Of a stretch of 7,410 nt of DNA, positions 1-7,017 are shown one piece after another (position 1 is the stretch's first letter; every line of letters starts with the position of its first letter). The stretch is from Planctomycetota bacterium. Lineage in GTDB: Bacteria > Planctomycetota > Planctomycetia > Isosphaerales > Isosphaeraceae. Made by a program: the position numbers and the translations under genes. The notes beneath the pieces are model-generated. The model had not been told where the DNA came from. It saw nothing but the letters and a program-made list of their open reading frames with translations, and ran no database searches. The stretch lies in the NCBI GenBank assembly GCA_021807585.1, contig JAKBCQ010000110.1:1-7410 (forward strand), written 5' to 3'.

Positions 1-453
1 CGCCGCCGAAACGTCGGTGTATTCGGAGTCGATCGTCGTTTCGAGCCCCTGGATCCGGTTGAACGTCGGCGTCGGCGGGACCTCGATCCGCGGCTCTTTG
101 CCGAAGGCGATCACCCCCGCGAGATCATCGGCTCGCTTTTGACGAATAACGGCTTGATTGATATATTCAAGCATCGGTCCGCGCCATTCGCGCGGGACGC
201 TTTGCGAAACGTCGAGGAGGAACAGCGTCGTCATGCGGTCGCTGGTGCGAACCGCCTGAAGGCGGGCGAGCGCGAGCACGATCAGCGTGATCACCGCCGA
301 GCGGATCAAAATCGCCGCGGCGCGACGCGATTTCCCCAGCCCCGCCAGGCTTTTTCGGCTCAAGAGCACCACGGGAGGAAGGCAGACGACAAGGAGGATC
401 AGCCACCAGGGCCGACCGATCGCCGTCGCGGTTCGCGCGAGCATCGATTCCAT
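1..453 (-). CDS. VWA-domain protein with N-terminal double membrane anchor (BatA/CoxE-like), 3' end outside window
   Basis: The visible part is the first 151 residues; the reading frame runs open to the window edge, so the C-terminus is missing. Two hydrophobic segments lie at about residues 15-32 and 46-64 with a short basic loop between them, the usual N-terminal double-membrane anchor of Bat-type and planctomycete VWA proteins. A von Willebrand A domain starts right after: FLLDVSQS (78-85) carries the metal-ion-dependent adhesion site motif DxSxS (D81, S83, S85), followed by GVIAFGKEPRIE (113-124) and a YTDVSAA segment (145-151) where the family places its third metal-site loop. The VWA domain should face the outside of the membrane and bind a partner through the metal ion. 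The ATG at 451-453 lies 21 bp after the stop of the NHL gene, so the two are probably co-transcribed; an AAAGGA lies upstream but at a long spacing. The full protein could be a short Bat protein or one of the long planctomycete VWA proteins; this part does not decide. Confidence 0.85.
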   Translation of the reverse strand, partial: MESMLARTATAIGRPWWLILLVVCLPPVVLLSRKSLAGLGKSRRAAAILIRSAVITLIVLALARLQAVRTSDRMTTLFLLDVSQSVPREWRGPMLEYINQAVIRQKRADDLAGVIAFGKEPRIEVPPTPTFNRIQGLETTIDSEYTDVSAA

Positions 454-474
454 GATCGGTTGTTTGATCCTTTA

Positions 475-1407
475 TTACATATGAAACCGCTGCACGCGGT
501 GATTGTTGGAATCGATCACGAAAACCGTCCCGCGACGATCGACCGCGAGCGCCCAGGGATTGTTCAACTCGCCGGGCGATCGTCCCGGCCGACCCCAAAT
601 ACCCAGCGATTTCCCCTCGCGTGAGAACTTCTGCACGCGTTGATTCCCATATTCGCACACGTATAAATCGTCGTTCGGGCCGAGCGCGACGTCGTAGGGA
701 TAAGACATCTCGCCCGCCGCCGCTCCACGCCCCCCCCACATGCGAATGAGGTTTCCCTGTGTGTCAAAGACCTGGATTCGATGATTACAGCTATCGGCGA
801 CGTAAATTCGATCGTTCTCGTCGATCGCCATCGCGCGAGGTCGGAGGAACGACCCGGGAACGGTCCCGTGCCCCCCCCATTGTCTCAGCCACTCGCCCTT
901 CGGTGAAAAGACCTGGATGCGGTCGTTCTCGCCGTATTCGCTCACATAAAAATACCCCGCCTTATCGACGACGACGTCGGTCGGGTAGCCGAACCGTCCC
1001 GGGGTGGTTCCTTGAACTCCGTCGCCGATCTGGAAGAGGAGTTCGCCCTGTCGGCTGTAAACGAGTACGCGATAAAAATGCGTGTCGGCGACGAGCAGCC
1101 GACCGAGGCGGTCGATCGTCAGCCCGCTCGGTCCGTCGACGTTGAAATCGGGGGTGCGCCAGCCGCGGATAAACCCTCCGTCGCGATCGAACACCTGAAT
1201 GCGGTCGGTCAGGTCGGTTACGTAGAGCCGATCTTCAGAATCGAGCGCCGCGACTCTTGGTTTGTTCAGCCAGCCGAAACGCGTGCCGTGTATCCCCCAA
1301 ACTTTGTCGACCGACGAACGAGCTTTCGACTCGCAACCCGACACGCACGCGCACGCCGCGATCAGGCCGGCGGCCGCGATCAAGAATGAGGGAAACGAAC
1401 GATTCAT
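475..1407 (-). CDS. NHL-repeat lipoprotein, six-bladed beta-propeller
   Basis: This 310-residue protein begins with a lipoprotein signal: basic N-terminus, hydrophobic core (8-20) and a lipobox V22-S23-G24-C25, so C25 should be lipidated and the protein anchored to a membrane outside the cytoplasm. The rest is six NHL repeats, at about 49-83, 92-128, 141-178, 189-225, 236-272 and 283-309, each with a hydrophobic P-x-x-[AV]-x-D start, a [IL]-[YF]-V-[ATSCI]-[DE] strand and an [RV]-[IV]-Q-[VK]-F strand. Repeats 4 and 6 keep the classic D-S-x-N-H-R signature. Six blades make a complete propeller with almost no extra sequence, so it is most likely a binding scaffold; no catalytic residues are recognisable. 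Start at ATG 1407: the signal peptide begins there, preceded by a weak GGATCGG. The gene is first in a minus-strand pair with the VWA gene. Two G8 runs lie at equivalent positions in the ends of blades 3 and 4 (see findings). Confidence 0.9.
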   Translation of the reverse strand: MNRSFPSFLIAAAGLIAACACVSGCESKARSSVDKVWGIHGTRFGWLNKPRVAALDSEDRLYVTDLTDRIQVFDRDGGFIRGWRTPDFNVDGPSGLTIDRLGRLLVADTHFYRVLVYSRQGELLFQIGDGVQGTTPGRFGYPTDVVVDKAGYFYVSEYGENDRIQVFSPKGEWLRQWGGHGTVPGSFLRPRAMAIDENDRIYVADSCNHRIQVFDTQGNLIRMWGGRGAAAGEMSYPYDVALGPNDDLYVCEYGNQRVQKFSREGKSLGIWGRPGRSPGELNNPWALAVDRRGTVFVIDSNNHRVQRFHM

Positions 1408-1573
1408 ACGCGATCCGATCCAACGAATAACGAGTCCGCGCGGCGGAGGGGCTCCTCATGTAAAATGTACAAAGAGGAAGATCGACTCCGCAAGTACTAC
1501 GAGCGTCAAGTCGAGGTGTTTCCAAAACGGGTTCGCGGCCCGCGACCGTCCGCCGGATCCTCGCAATCAAACC

Positions 1574-1894
1574 GTGGATGAAAAACGCTTGAACCGCTTC
1601 ACGCCGATTTGCCCGATCGCCGAGATCCCCGACGGACGAGGGGTCACGCGCTTTGTCGGCGATCACATGATCGCCCTGTTTCGTGAAAGGGACCGCGTTT
1701 TCGCGCTCTTCGGCCGCTGCTCGCACGAGGGGGCGCCGTTGGGCCGGGGCGCCATCGAAAACGGTGAGGTCGTTTGCCCGCTCCATCACTGGCGATTCGG
1801 CCTCGAAACGGGAACGTGCTCGACCTTCCCGGGCCGCGACGTCGACCGCTACGAATGCGAAATCCGCGACGGAATCGTCTGGGTGAAAATCTAG
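1574..1894 (+). CDS. Rieske [2Fe-2S] ferredoxin-like protein (NirD / dioxygenase-ferredoxin type)
   Basis: The product is a single small Rieske domain of about 106 residues with no signal peptide, so it should be cytoplasmic. With a start at GTG 1574, the cluster ligands are C49 and H51 (CSH) and C68 and H71 (CPLH), giving C-x-H-x16-C-x2-H. The segment VFALFGRCSHEGAPLGRG and the ending DGIVWVKI are typical of the soluble ferredoxin subunits of nitrite reductases and ring-hydroxylating dioxygenases, which carry electrons to an oxygenase or reductase. No partner is visible next to it, so its substrate is unknown. The start is uncertain: no ATG lies between the stop-free upstream part and the conserved FTPICPIAEIP motif. 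GTG 1574 and TTG 1589 are the two candidates; TTG has a GGA about 10 bases upstream, GTG has GGATCC about 13 bases upstream. The in-frame ATG at 1262 would overlap the divergent NHL gene and is unlikely. Confidence 0.85.
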   Translation: MDEKRLNRFTPICPIAEIPDGRGVTRFVGDHMIALFRERDRVFALFGRCSHEGAPLGRGAIENGEVVCPLHHWRFGLETGTCSTFPGRDVDRYECEIRDGIVWVKI

Positions 1895-1912
1895 GCCGAT
1901 TCGCCGGCCTTT
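1893..1912. terminator. Candidate bidirectional terminator hairpin between convergent genes
   Basis: AGGCCG (1893-1898) pairs perfectly with CGGCCT (1905-1910) around a 6-base loop. On the plus strand the stem runs into TTTC; on the minus strand it is followed by AGATTTT. The hairpin lies across the 17-base gap of the converging Rieske and cytochrome genes and includes part of the TAG stop of the former; its last base is the first base of the TGA of the latter. The stem is short and the T-runs are weak, so function is plausible rather than strong. Confidence 0.45.
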
Positions 1913-4900
1913 CACTCGCCGAGCGAAGGCTCGGCTCGGCCCGCGGATCCCGGAACGTCGACGATCTCGACGCGCAGATCGTCGCGCCGCACGGACGTAT
2001 CGATCAAAAGGACAATTTCATGACGACCTTTGGTCAATTCCAGATCGGTTTGATCTTTGATCGAAATCGGACGGCCGTCGAGGAGCGTGGAAAGCCCTTG
2101 AGTCGAGCGGAAACGGAGACCGACGACCCCCGGGGTCGAAACGTCGATCGCAAATCGGGCAATTGCGCGTGTAAGTTTAGAATTATTAATGGAATCGCTC
2201 GGTTTGACGATCGATAAATCGCCGACGGGGAGATCTCCTGAAACCTTGCTGTAAACGGTTCGCCAGGGGATCTCTCGGTTGATCGCGAGAGAATCGGCGG
2301 CGGCTTTTCCGCCGAGATCGGACTTTTGGGGCGTATCGGCGGGCGTGTCCCAGCGGCGTACGAACCGGCCGCGCGGGACGGCGTACGCGCCGATTTTCCC
2401 CAACTCGGACAAAAATCGAACAAGATCGACGAATTCTCGGCTCGTGAGCGTATCGGCGAGCCCTTCGGGCATCAGCGAGCCCGCGTCTTTCTTCTCCTCG
2501 ATCGATCCCAGGGGGATCGAGATCTCTTTGCCTTCGGGATCGCGGAGGATCAAATCGGAATCGGTTTGTCTTAGCTTGATCCCGCCGACGACTCGGCCGT
2601 CTGAAGTTGCGATTAAAAGCGCGTTGTAATTTTCCTTGACCTTGGCGCCGGGTTTGAGGATCGATTCGATCAGATAATCGACCTGCGCGCTTGCTCCCAG
2701 GCTTTCCATGCTCGGGCCGACGCGCCCGCCGGCGCCGGCGATCGCATGACATTTCAAGCATGTGAGATCGCCGCGACGGAAGATCGCCTCGCCGCGGCGG
2801 GGATCTCCCTGCTCGCGCACTAAATCGATCATTGCTTTGATTTGATCAGGCGAAAGCGTGAGCGATCCCGTTTGAATCGATCCCGCGGCGACGATCGCGG
2901 CGACGAGCGAGGCAGCCGGCGCCCCCGAGGCGCGAACCGTCCGCAACCAGACCCGTGCGGCGTCTTGCGGCAGCGATTTGCCCGCGAGGGCCGAGGCGAG
3001 CGCGTCGGGTCCGCCGCGCCGCGCCAGAACCGCCGCGACGGTCGCTTCGCCGCCGTCCGGAACGAGCGGCGCAAGTTCGACGCACGCTTTCGACGCGGCG
3101 GCGGGGTTCAATTCGGCCAGCGCGATTGTCGCGTCTTGGCGAACGCGAGGAGAATCGTCGGATTGCGCAAGTTGAATGAGTAATTCTTCGCTTTTTGATC
3201 CCTTGAGCCGTGCGATCGCTTCGATCGCGGCGCGGCGGTCGCTCTCGTCAGCGGCGCGGTCGGCCGCGGATTTGGCGATTTCGGCTCGCAACGATTCGAT
3301 CTTCCACGCGCCCGCGAGCCTGATCGCGGTTGCTCGCGTTTGAACATTGTTGGATTTCAATAAGGTTTTCAACCGATCGACGTCGCCCGCGGGTTTAACG
3401 TTCCGTCGGCGGTGCGCTTCAAGGAGCGAGACGAGGATTCGATCGCGGAGTTCGATCGGGGTCGCATCGGCGATCGCGACATCAAGAACCGACGCGAGTT
3501 CGTTCGGGCCGCCGAGCGTCGCGACGATCGCGATCGCGTCCGCTTGATCTTTTTGAGGAACCTTCCCCGAGCGAATCGCGTCGAACAGCGGCTTGACGAC
3601 CGCGGGGGAACCGACCGCGGCGAGAGCGAACGTCATCCGATCGGGTGATCCTAATATCTCGATCTTACCTGATTCGTAGATCGGCAGCCAAATCGGGCTG
3701 AGATCGCGCACCGTAAGCCAAAGCGCGTAATCCAAAAAGCGGTCGACGGGACGGTTTAGAGCTTTGAGAGCGATTGCGATCGCCTCGGGGGGTTTGACGT
3801 GTCCCAAAACACGAACGGCCTCCAATCTGACGATTGGATGTTCGTCTTCGACTTGAACGCTTAATAGATTGAGCGGGTGTTGAAGTCGTTCAATCCAATC
3901 CTGGATGACTCGAGTCGCGGCGCCTCGAACGCGGTGATCGCGATCGCGGAGCAAAGCCTTCAAAAGAGCGGGCTCGGGGACGTCGAACGCCTGATACATC
4001 CAGAGCGCCTCGAGTTTATACATCGAAATATGAGGGTCATGAGAATCGAGCGAGGCGACCCATTTCGCGAGTTGAGGGAGAACTTGTCGTTCTCCCCGTT
4101 CTTTGAGAACGCGTTTGGCGAAATGGCGGGTCCACGGTTCTTCGGCTTTGAGATTCTCGAGCAATTCGGCGACGGTCGCGTTCACGAGCCGCGGTCTTTC
4201 GACGGGCTTGCGTCCTTTCGCGGCGACTCGCCAGATGCGTCCGTGGGTATGATCGCGTCTCGGATCGCGGAAATCGACTTCGCCGTGCTGGATGATCGGG
4301 TTGTACCAATCGGCGATGTAAATCGCGCCGTCGGGACCCATTTTGATATCAATGGGGCGAAACGCGCGATGATTTGTTTTAATCAGCTCGGGCGCCTCTT
4401 TGGAAGTGAATCCCGATCCGTCTTCGCCGAGGATATAGCGGCACACGCGATTGGCGCGAAAATCGTTTGTGAGAGCGTTTCCGTTCCAATCGTCGGGGAG
4501 TGCGCGGCCGCCTAAGAGTTCGAGGCCGCAGTCTTTGGGGCTTCCCGGATTGAGCCCCGCGAGGATTCGAACCGCGTCGGGAGCGGTCGTGTAATACGCC
4601 CCCGGGACGACGTAATTGATCCCCTCGCCGAACGCGCCGTCGGTCGCGAAATGGCGGCCGAAGCGGTCGAAATGAAGGCCCCACGGGTTCACCATTCCGT
4701 GATAAAAGACGCTCAAATCCATCGATTCGGGTCGAAAACGCCACGTACCGCCGCCGTCAAGCCGACGGACGCCGCGCGGCGTCTCGATTGAACTATGAAT
4801 ATATATCGACTGATTCATGTATAGTCTGCCGTCATATCCCCAGCGCAGCGTATGAAGGATATGATGCGTATCTTCGGTTCCGAATCCCGAGAGGACGACG

Positions 4901-5403
4901 CGGCGGGTGTCGGCTTTGCCGTCGCCGTTTTCGTCTTTGAGGAAGAGGAGTTCGGTGCTGTTGGCCACGTAGGCGCCGCCGTCGCCGGGTTCGACTCCCG
5001 TGGGTATGAGCAGGCCCGAAGCGAACACGGTCGTTTGATCGGCCTTGCCGTCGCCGTTTTTGTCTTCAAGGATCAAGATTTTGTCGTCGGCCTTTTGTCC
5101 GGGAGCGATCTGAGGGTAAACCTCGGACGAAGCGACCCAGAGCCTCCCGGCGGCGTCAAAGTTGATCTCAATCGGTTTGGCGAGCAAAGGATCGCCCGCG
5201 AAGAGATTCACCTCGAATCCATCGGCGACGATGAACGATTTGCGTTCGACCTCGGGGTCGGGATCGGGGATCTCTTTGAGTTCTCGCTGGGCGTTCGCCA
5301 AAGTAGCGAGCGAGAGCAGGATCGCGATCGCGCCGAACGCCGTCATCGATTTTCGCGGGAATCCCTTCGGTCGCGCCCCAAGGCGCGGCGCATATCGGCT
5401 CAT
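1912..5403 (-). CDS. PVC-type membrane-bound dehydrogenase with HEAT-like repeats and c-type heme domain
   Basis: This 1163-residue exported protein has several modules. Residues 20-39 form a signal peptide ending at ANA|QRE. About 55-395 is a beta-propeller of the PVC membrane-bound dehydrogenase family (related to PQQ-dependent sugar dehydrogenases), with two DxNGDGKAD loops (114-122, 157-165) that resemble calcium-binding loops, and conserved YHGMVNPWGLHFD and MGPDGAIYIADWYNP motifs. About 405-840 is helical and rich in HEAT-like repeats. About 864-1002 is the PVC heme-binding domain: CLKCH (882-886) binds heme c covalently with H886 as one axial ligand; M978 in LMPEG is the likely second. 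About 1040-1150 looks like a beta-sandwich module ending in a GRHEIVLLID-type strand, perhaps carbohydrate-binding. The family is thought to oxidise carbohydrates outside the cytoplasm, but substrate and cofactor are inferred. The start at 5403 is set by AAGGAG eight bases upstream and by the ATGA overlap with the SGNH gene; M20 is an internal alternative. Confidence 0.93.
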   Translation of the reverse strand: MSRYAPRLGARPKGFPRKSMTAFGAIAILLSLATLANAQRELKEIPDPDPEVERKSFIVADGFEVNLFAGDPLLAKPIEINFDAAGRLWVASSEVYPQIAPGQKADDKILILEDKNGDGKADQTTVFASGLLIPTGVEPGDGGAYVANSTELLFLKDENGDGKADTRRVVLSGFGTEDTHHILHTLRWGYDGRLYMNQSIYIHSSIETPRGVRRLDGGGTWRFRPESMDLSVFYHGMVNPWGLHFDRFGRHFATDGAFGEGINYVVPGAYYTTAPDAVRILAGLNPGSPKDCGLELLGGRALPDDWNGNALTNDFRANRVCRYILGEDGSGFTSKEAPELIKTNHRAFRPIDIKMGPDGAIYIADWYNPIIQHGEVDFRDPRRDHTHGRIWRVAAKGRKPVERPRLVNATVAELLENLKAEEPWTRHFAKRVLKERGERQVLPQLAKWVASLDSHDPHISMYKLEALWMYQAFDVPEPALLKALLRDRDHRVRGAATRVIQDWIERLQHPLNLLSVQVEDEHPIVRLEAVRVLGHVKPPEAIAIALKALNRPVDRFLDYALWLTVRDLSPIWLPIYESGKIEILGSPDRMTFALAAVGSPAVVKPLFDAIRSGKVPQKDQADAIAIVATLGGPNELASVLDVAIADATPIELRDRILVSLLEAHRRRNVKPAGDVDRLKTLLKSNNVQTRATAIRLAGAWKIESLRAEIAKSAADRAADESDRRAAIEAIARLKGSKSEELLIQLAQSDDSPRVRQDATIALAELNPAAASKACVELAPLVPDGGEATVAAVLARRGGPDALASALAGKSLPQDAARVWLRTVRASGAPAASLVAAIVAAGSIQTGSLTLSPDQIKAMIDLVREQGDPRRGEAIFRRGDLTCLKCHAIAGAGGRVGPSMESLGASAQVDYLIESILKPGAKVKENYNALLIATSDGRVVGGIKLRQTDSDLILRDPEGKEISIPLGSIEEKKDAGSLMPEGLADTLTSREFVDLVRFLSELGKIGAYAVPRGRFVRRWDTPADTPQKSDLGGKAAADSLAINREIPWRTVYSKVSGDLPVGDLSIVKPSDSINNSKLTRAIARFAIDVSTPGVVGLRFRSTQGLSTLLDGRPISIKDQTDLELTKGRHEIVLLIDTSVRRDDLRVEIVDVPGSAGRAEPSLGE

Positions 5404-6707
5404 CGGCCCGACTCCTTAACAATCAATTCGTATGTATGATGAAGCGGCACGCGAAGCTCGGCGATCTCTTTTTCCTTGGCTTCGACGAGCGGATCGAACA
5501 TCGGGATCTCGCGAGCGTTTTGGCCCTGTTCGTGCTTCCGAAACAGGAATAAGTACGTCTCGTTTTCGGGGCGCCGACGATGAAAATCGAGTTCGTTCTT
5601 GGCGACGATCGCGCCGCGGAGTTTTTCGACGCGTTCGACATCGCCGTGAGCGATCGGGAATTGCACGAATCCTTGTGCGTCGACGCGCAAGCGGCTCACT
5701 TCGATTCCGTCGATTCGAGCGGCAAATGCAAGTTGTTTCACGTTTTTATTCGTCGCGGCTTGATCGAACTTGACTTTCAGGCCGAGTGAGGCCGGATCGA
5801 CCGAGGCGATCGCTTCTCGGTTCGCTCGAACGCTTTCGATCTTCCGAGATCCGTCGCCGCCTAATCGAGGATCGAGCGCGCGAAAAGGAAGAAAAGGCAT
5901 TGATGTTTTGATACGAAATACGACCGCTCCCGGTTTCGAATCGCGCGGACCGGCGTGAAGATCTTGATCGTCCGGGGTCGGCTTGCCCGCGCCGAAATCA
6001 ACCGCACCGGGGTCGAACGAAAGGCCGAGCGAGCGGCCGATCGCGGTCGCCGCGGCGAAATAGCCGGGTTTCGTCGGATGCACGCCGTCGGTCGTCAAAT
6101 CGGCTGAAGACGTTTCGGGAGCGTTAAAAAGATCAACGAATCGATATCCGCGTTGAACGGCGATCTTTTGAATCGATTCGATGTAAAGTTTAAGCGAGTG
6201 ATTATGTTCGCTCGGGTCGGGGAGCGGAGGGGGGAGCTTTTGATGACGGATCGGCGTGATCAGCACGACCCGTCCCGCTTGCGGAACGATCGCGTCCAAC
6301 AGCGCTCGATACCCCGCCGAGAACGCGGGAAGGCCCGCTTCTCCCGCGAACGATTCGTTCATCCCGTAACAGATGAGCAAAACCGTGGGTTTAAACGCGA
6401 GCACGTCCTCTTTTAAATGTTGAAAGCCTTCGGCGGGAGGGCCGAACCGAGCCCGCGCCGAGCCTCGCACATCGTCGCCGCTCCAACCGAAATTGCGAAA
6501 AGTCGCGTTCGTCCGGGGAAACGCCGCGGTGAGCATCGTTTCCAGATAACACGATTTCAACTCGTTTTCAAAGAACGCGTCGCCGACAAGTGCGACTCGA
6601 TCCCCTTCACGAAGGAAAAACGAATCGTCGGCGGCGAAGCCGATCGAAGCGAACGCCCAGACGAACGAAGTGCAAACGAGTAAGAGCCGCACGATCAAAT
6701 ATCTCAT
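5400..6707 (-). CDS. Secreted SGNH-fold protein of the planctomycete type, nucleophile serine replaced
   Basis: With a start at ATG 6707 the product has 435 residues. It opens with a signal peptide (basic MRYLIVR, hydrophobic core to about 24, likely cut at GFA|ADD near 25), so it is exported. About 33-230 is an SGNH/GDSL-hydrolase fold: block I is VALVGDAFFENE (38-49), block II lies in RNFGWSGDD (71-79), block III is YGMNES (114-119, N117), block V is DGVH (207-210, the acid and base D207 and H210). The usual nucleophile serine after GD is alanine (A44). The C-terminal part (about 260-430) carries the FRKHEQGQNAREIP motif and a final HHTYELIV, which I recognise from planctomycete SGNH proteins. 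SGNH enzymes typically remove acyl or acetyl groups from carbohydrates or lipids. The gene overlaps the dehydrogenase gene by four bases. The open frame continues to 6953, but the signal peptide supports 6707; no clear Shine-Dalgarno site precedes it. Confidence 0.88.
   Translation of the reverse strand: MRYLIVRLLLVCTSFVWAFASIGFAADDSFFLREGDRVALVGDAFFENELKSCYLETMLTAAFPRTNATFRNFGWSGDDVRGSARARFGPPAEGFQHLKEDVLAFKPTVLLICYGMNESFAGEAGLPAFSAGYRALLDAIVPQAGRVVLITPIRHQKLPPPLPDPSEHNHSLKLYIESIQKIAVQRGYRFVDLFNAPETSSADLTTDGVHPTKPGYFAAATAIGRSLGLSFDPGAVDFGAGKPTPDDQDLHAGPRDSKPGAVVFRIKTSMPFLPFRALDPRLGGDGSRKIESVRANREAIASVDPASLGLKVKFDQAATNKNVKQLAFAARIDGIEVSRLRVDAQGFVQFPIAHGDVERVEKLRGAIVAKNELDFHRRRPENETYLFLFRKHEQGQNAREIPMFDPLVEAKEKEIAELRVPLHHTYELIVKESGR
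5412..5417 (-). promoter_or_regulatory. Shine-Dalgarno site of the dehydrogenase gene, inside the SGNH gene
   Basis: The minus strand reads AAGGAG, with eight bases to the ATG at 5403. It lies inside the last codons of the SGNH gene, whose TGA shares bases 5400-5403 with that ATG (ATGA). This decides the long start over M20 and implies translational coupling. Confidence 0.8.
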
Positions 6708-6945
6708 AAACCGACTTATCTTAGTATTTAAAGCGGGGTCCACGCGTGCGGATCCGGGCGAGGTTGAATCGGCGGGTTGAATGGATTCAGGGTAATCCGC
6801 CGATTGGTTCCGTGTCAATCGTGCCGAGCTTTCCGTCCGATCGCACGGGTTCGTGTCGTCGGTGCTGTGATCGCTTCCATCGATCGGCAAGCTCGATCGA
6901 ATCGATCGGTTCACCCGTCGGCGGCTAATTCGGATCGTGAGGGGC

Positions 6946-6974
6946 TTGGCCAAGAGACGTTCGGGTGTGATACT
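6946..6974 (+). promoter_or_regulatory. Candidate sigma70-type promoter of the redoxin gene
   Basis: TTGGCC (6946-6951), 17 bases, then GATACT (6969-6974), preceded by TG at 6966-6967 as in an extended -10 element. Each hexamer matches the consensus at four of six positions. Transcription would begin near 6981, leaving a leader of about 37 bases. This rests on Escherichia coli consensus rules, which may not hold well in planctomycetes. Confidence 0.3.
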
Positions 6975-7005
6975 GACGCGATCGACATTCCATCCCCGGC
7001 CGTTC

Positions 7006-7010
7006 GAGGG
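7006..7010 (+). promoter_or_regulatory. Shine-Dalgarno site of the redoxin gene
   Basis: GAGGG lies seven bases before the ATG at 7018, a normal spacing. It supports that start, which also begins a clean signal peptide. Confidence 0.6.
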
Positions 7011-7017
7011 TCACGCC

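Larger units (their letters stand above)
6708..7017. other. Divergent intergenic region between SGNH and redoxin genes
   Basis: These 310 bases hold no convincing gene. An AT-rich patch (6714-6732; minus strand TTTAAATACTAAGATAAG) lies just upstream of the SGNH start and may contain its -10 element, but no good -35 is seen. A candidate promoter for the redoxin gene is listed separately. Three CGATCG copies sit at 6881, 6894 and 6903. I see no RNA gene or riboswitch fold that I can support by reading. Confidence 0.6.

Noticed and set aside
139..624. Plus-strand open frame of 161 codons
   Set aside because: It lies antisense to the VWA gene and the end of the NHL gene, its product is Arg/His-rich without domain signs, and it has no ribosome site; a shadow frame of GC-rich coding DNA.
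1262..1573. Upstream in-frame extension of the Rieske protein from ATG 1262
   Set aside because: The first 146 bases run antisense through the start of the NHL gene, and the added residues show no domain features; the Rieske domain begins after 1574.
3877..4515. Plus-strand open frame of 212 codons
   Set aside because: Fully antisense to the dehydrogenase gene, whose protein here has clear family motifs.
4852..5439. Plus-strand open frame of 195 codons
   Set aside because: Antisense to the dehydrogenase propeller; its VAVFVFEEEE-like repeats simply mirror the twin DxNGDGKAD loops on the other strand.
6879..6909. Three CGATCG copies, with a direct repeat ATCGATCGG spaced 22 bases, as an operator upstream of the redoxin promoter
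   Set aside because: CGATCG is very frequent throughout the window, so the cluster does not stand out enough to call a binding site.
6708..6953. Longer N-terminus of the SGNH protein (82 extra codons)
   Set aside because: The extension is Arg/Ser-rich and unlike a secreted protein, while a good signal peptide starts at 6707. It would also fill the divergent promoter region.
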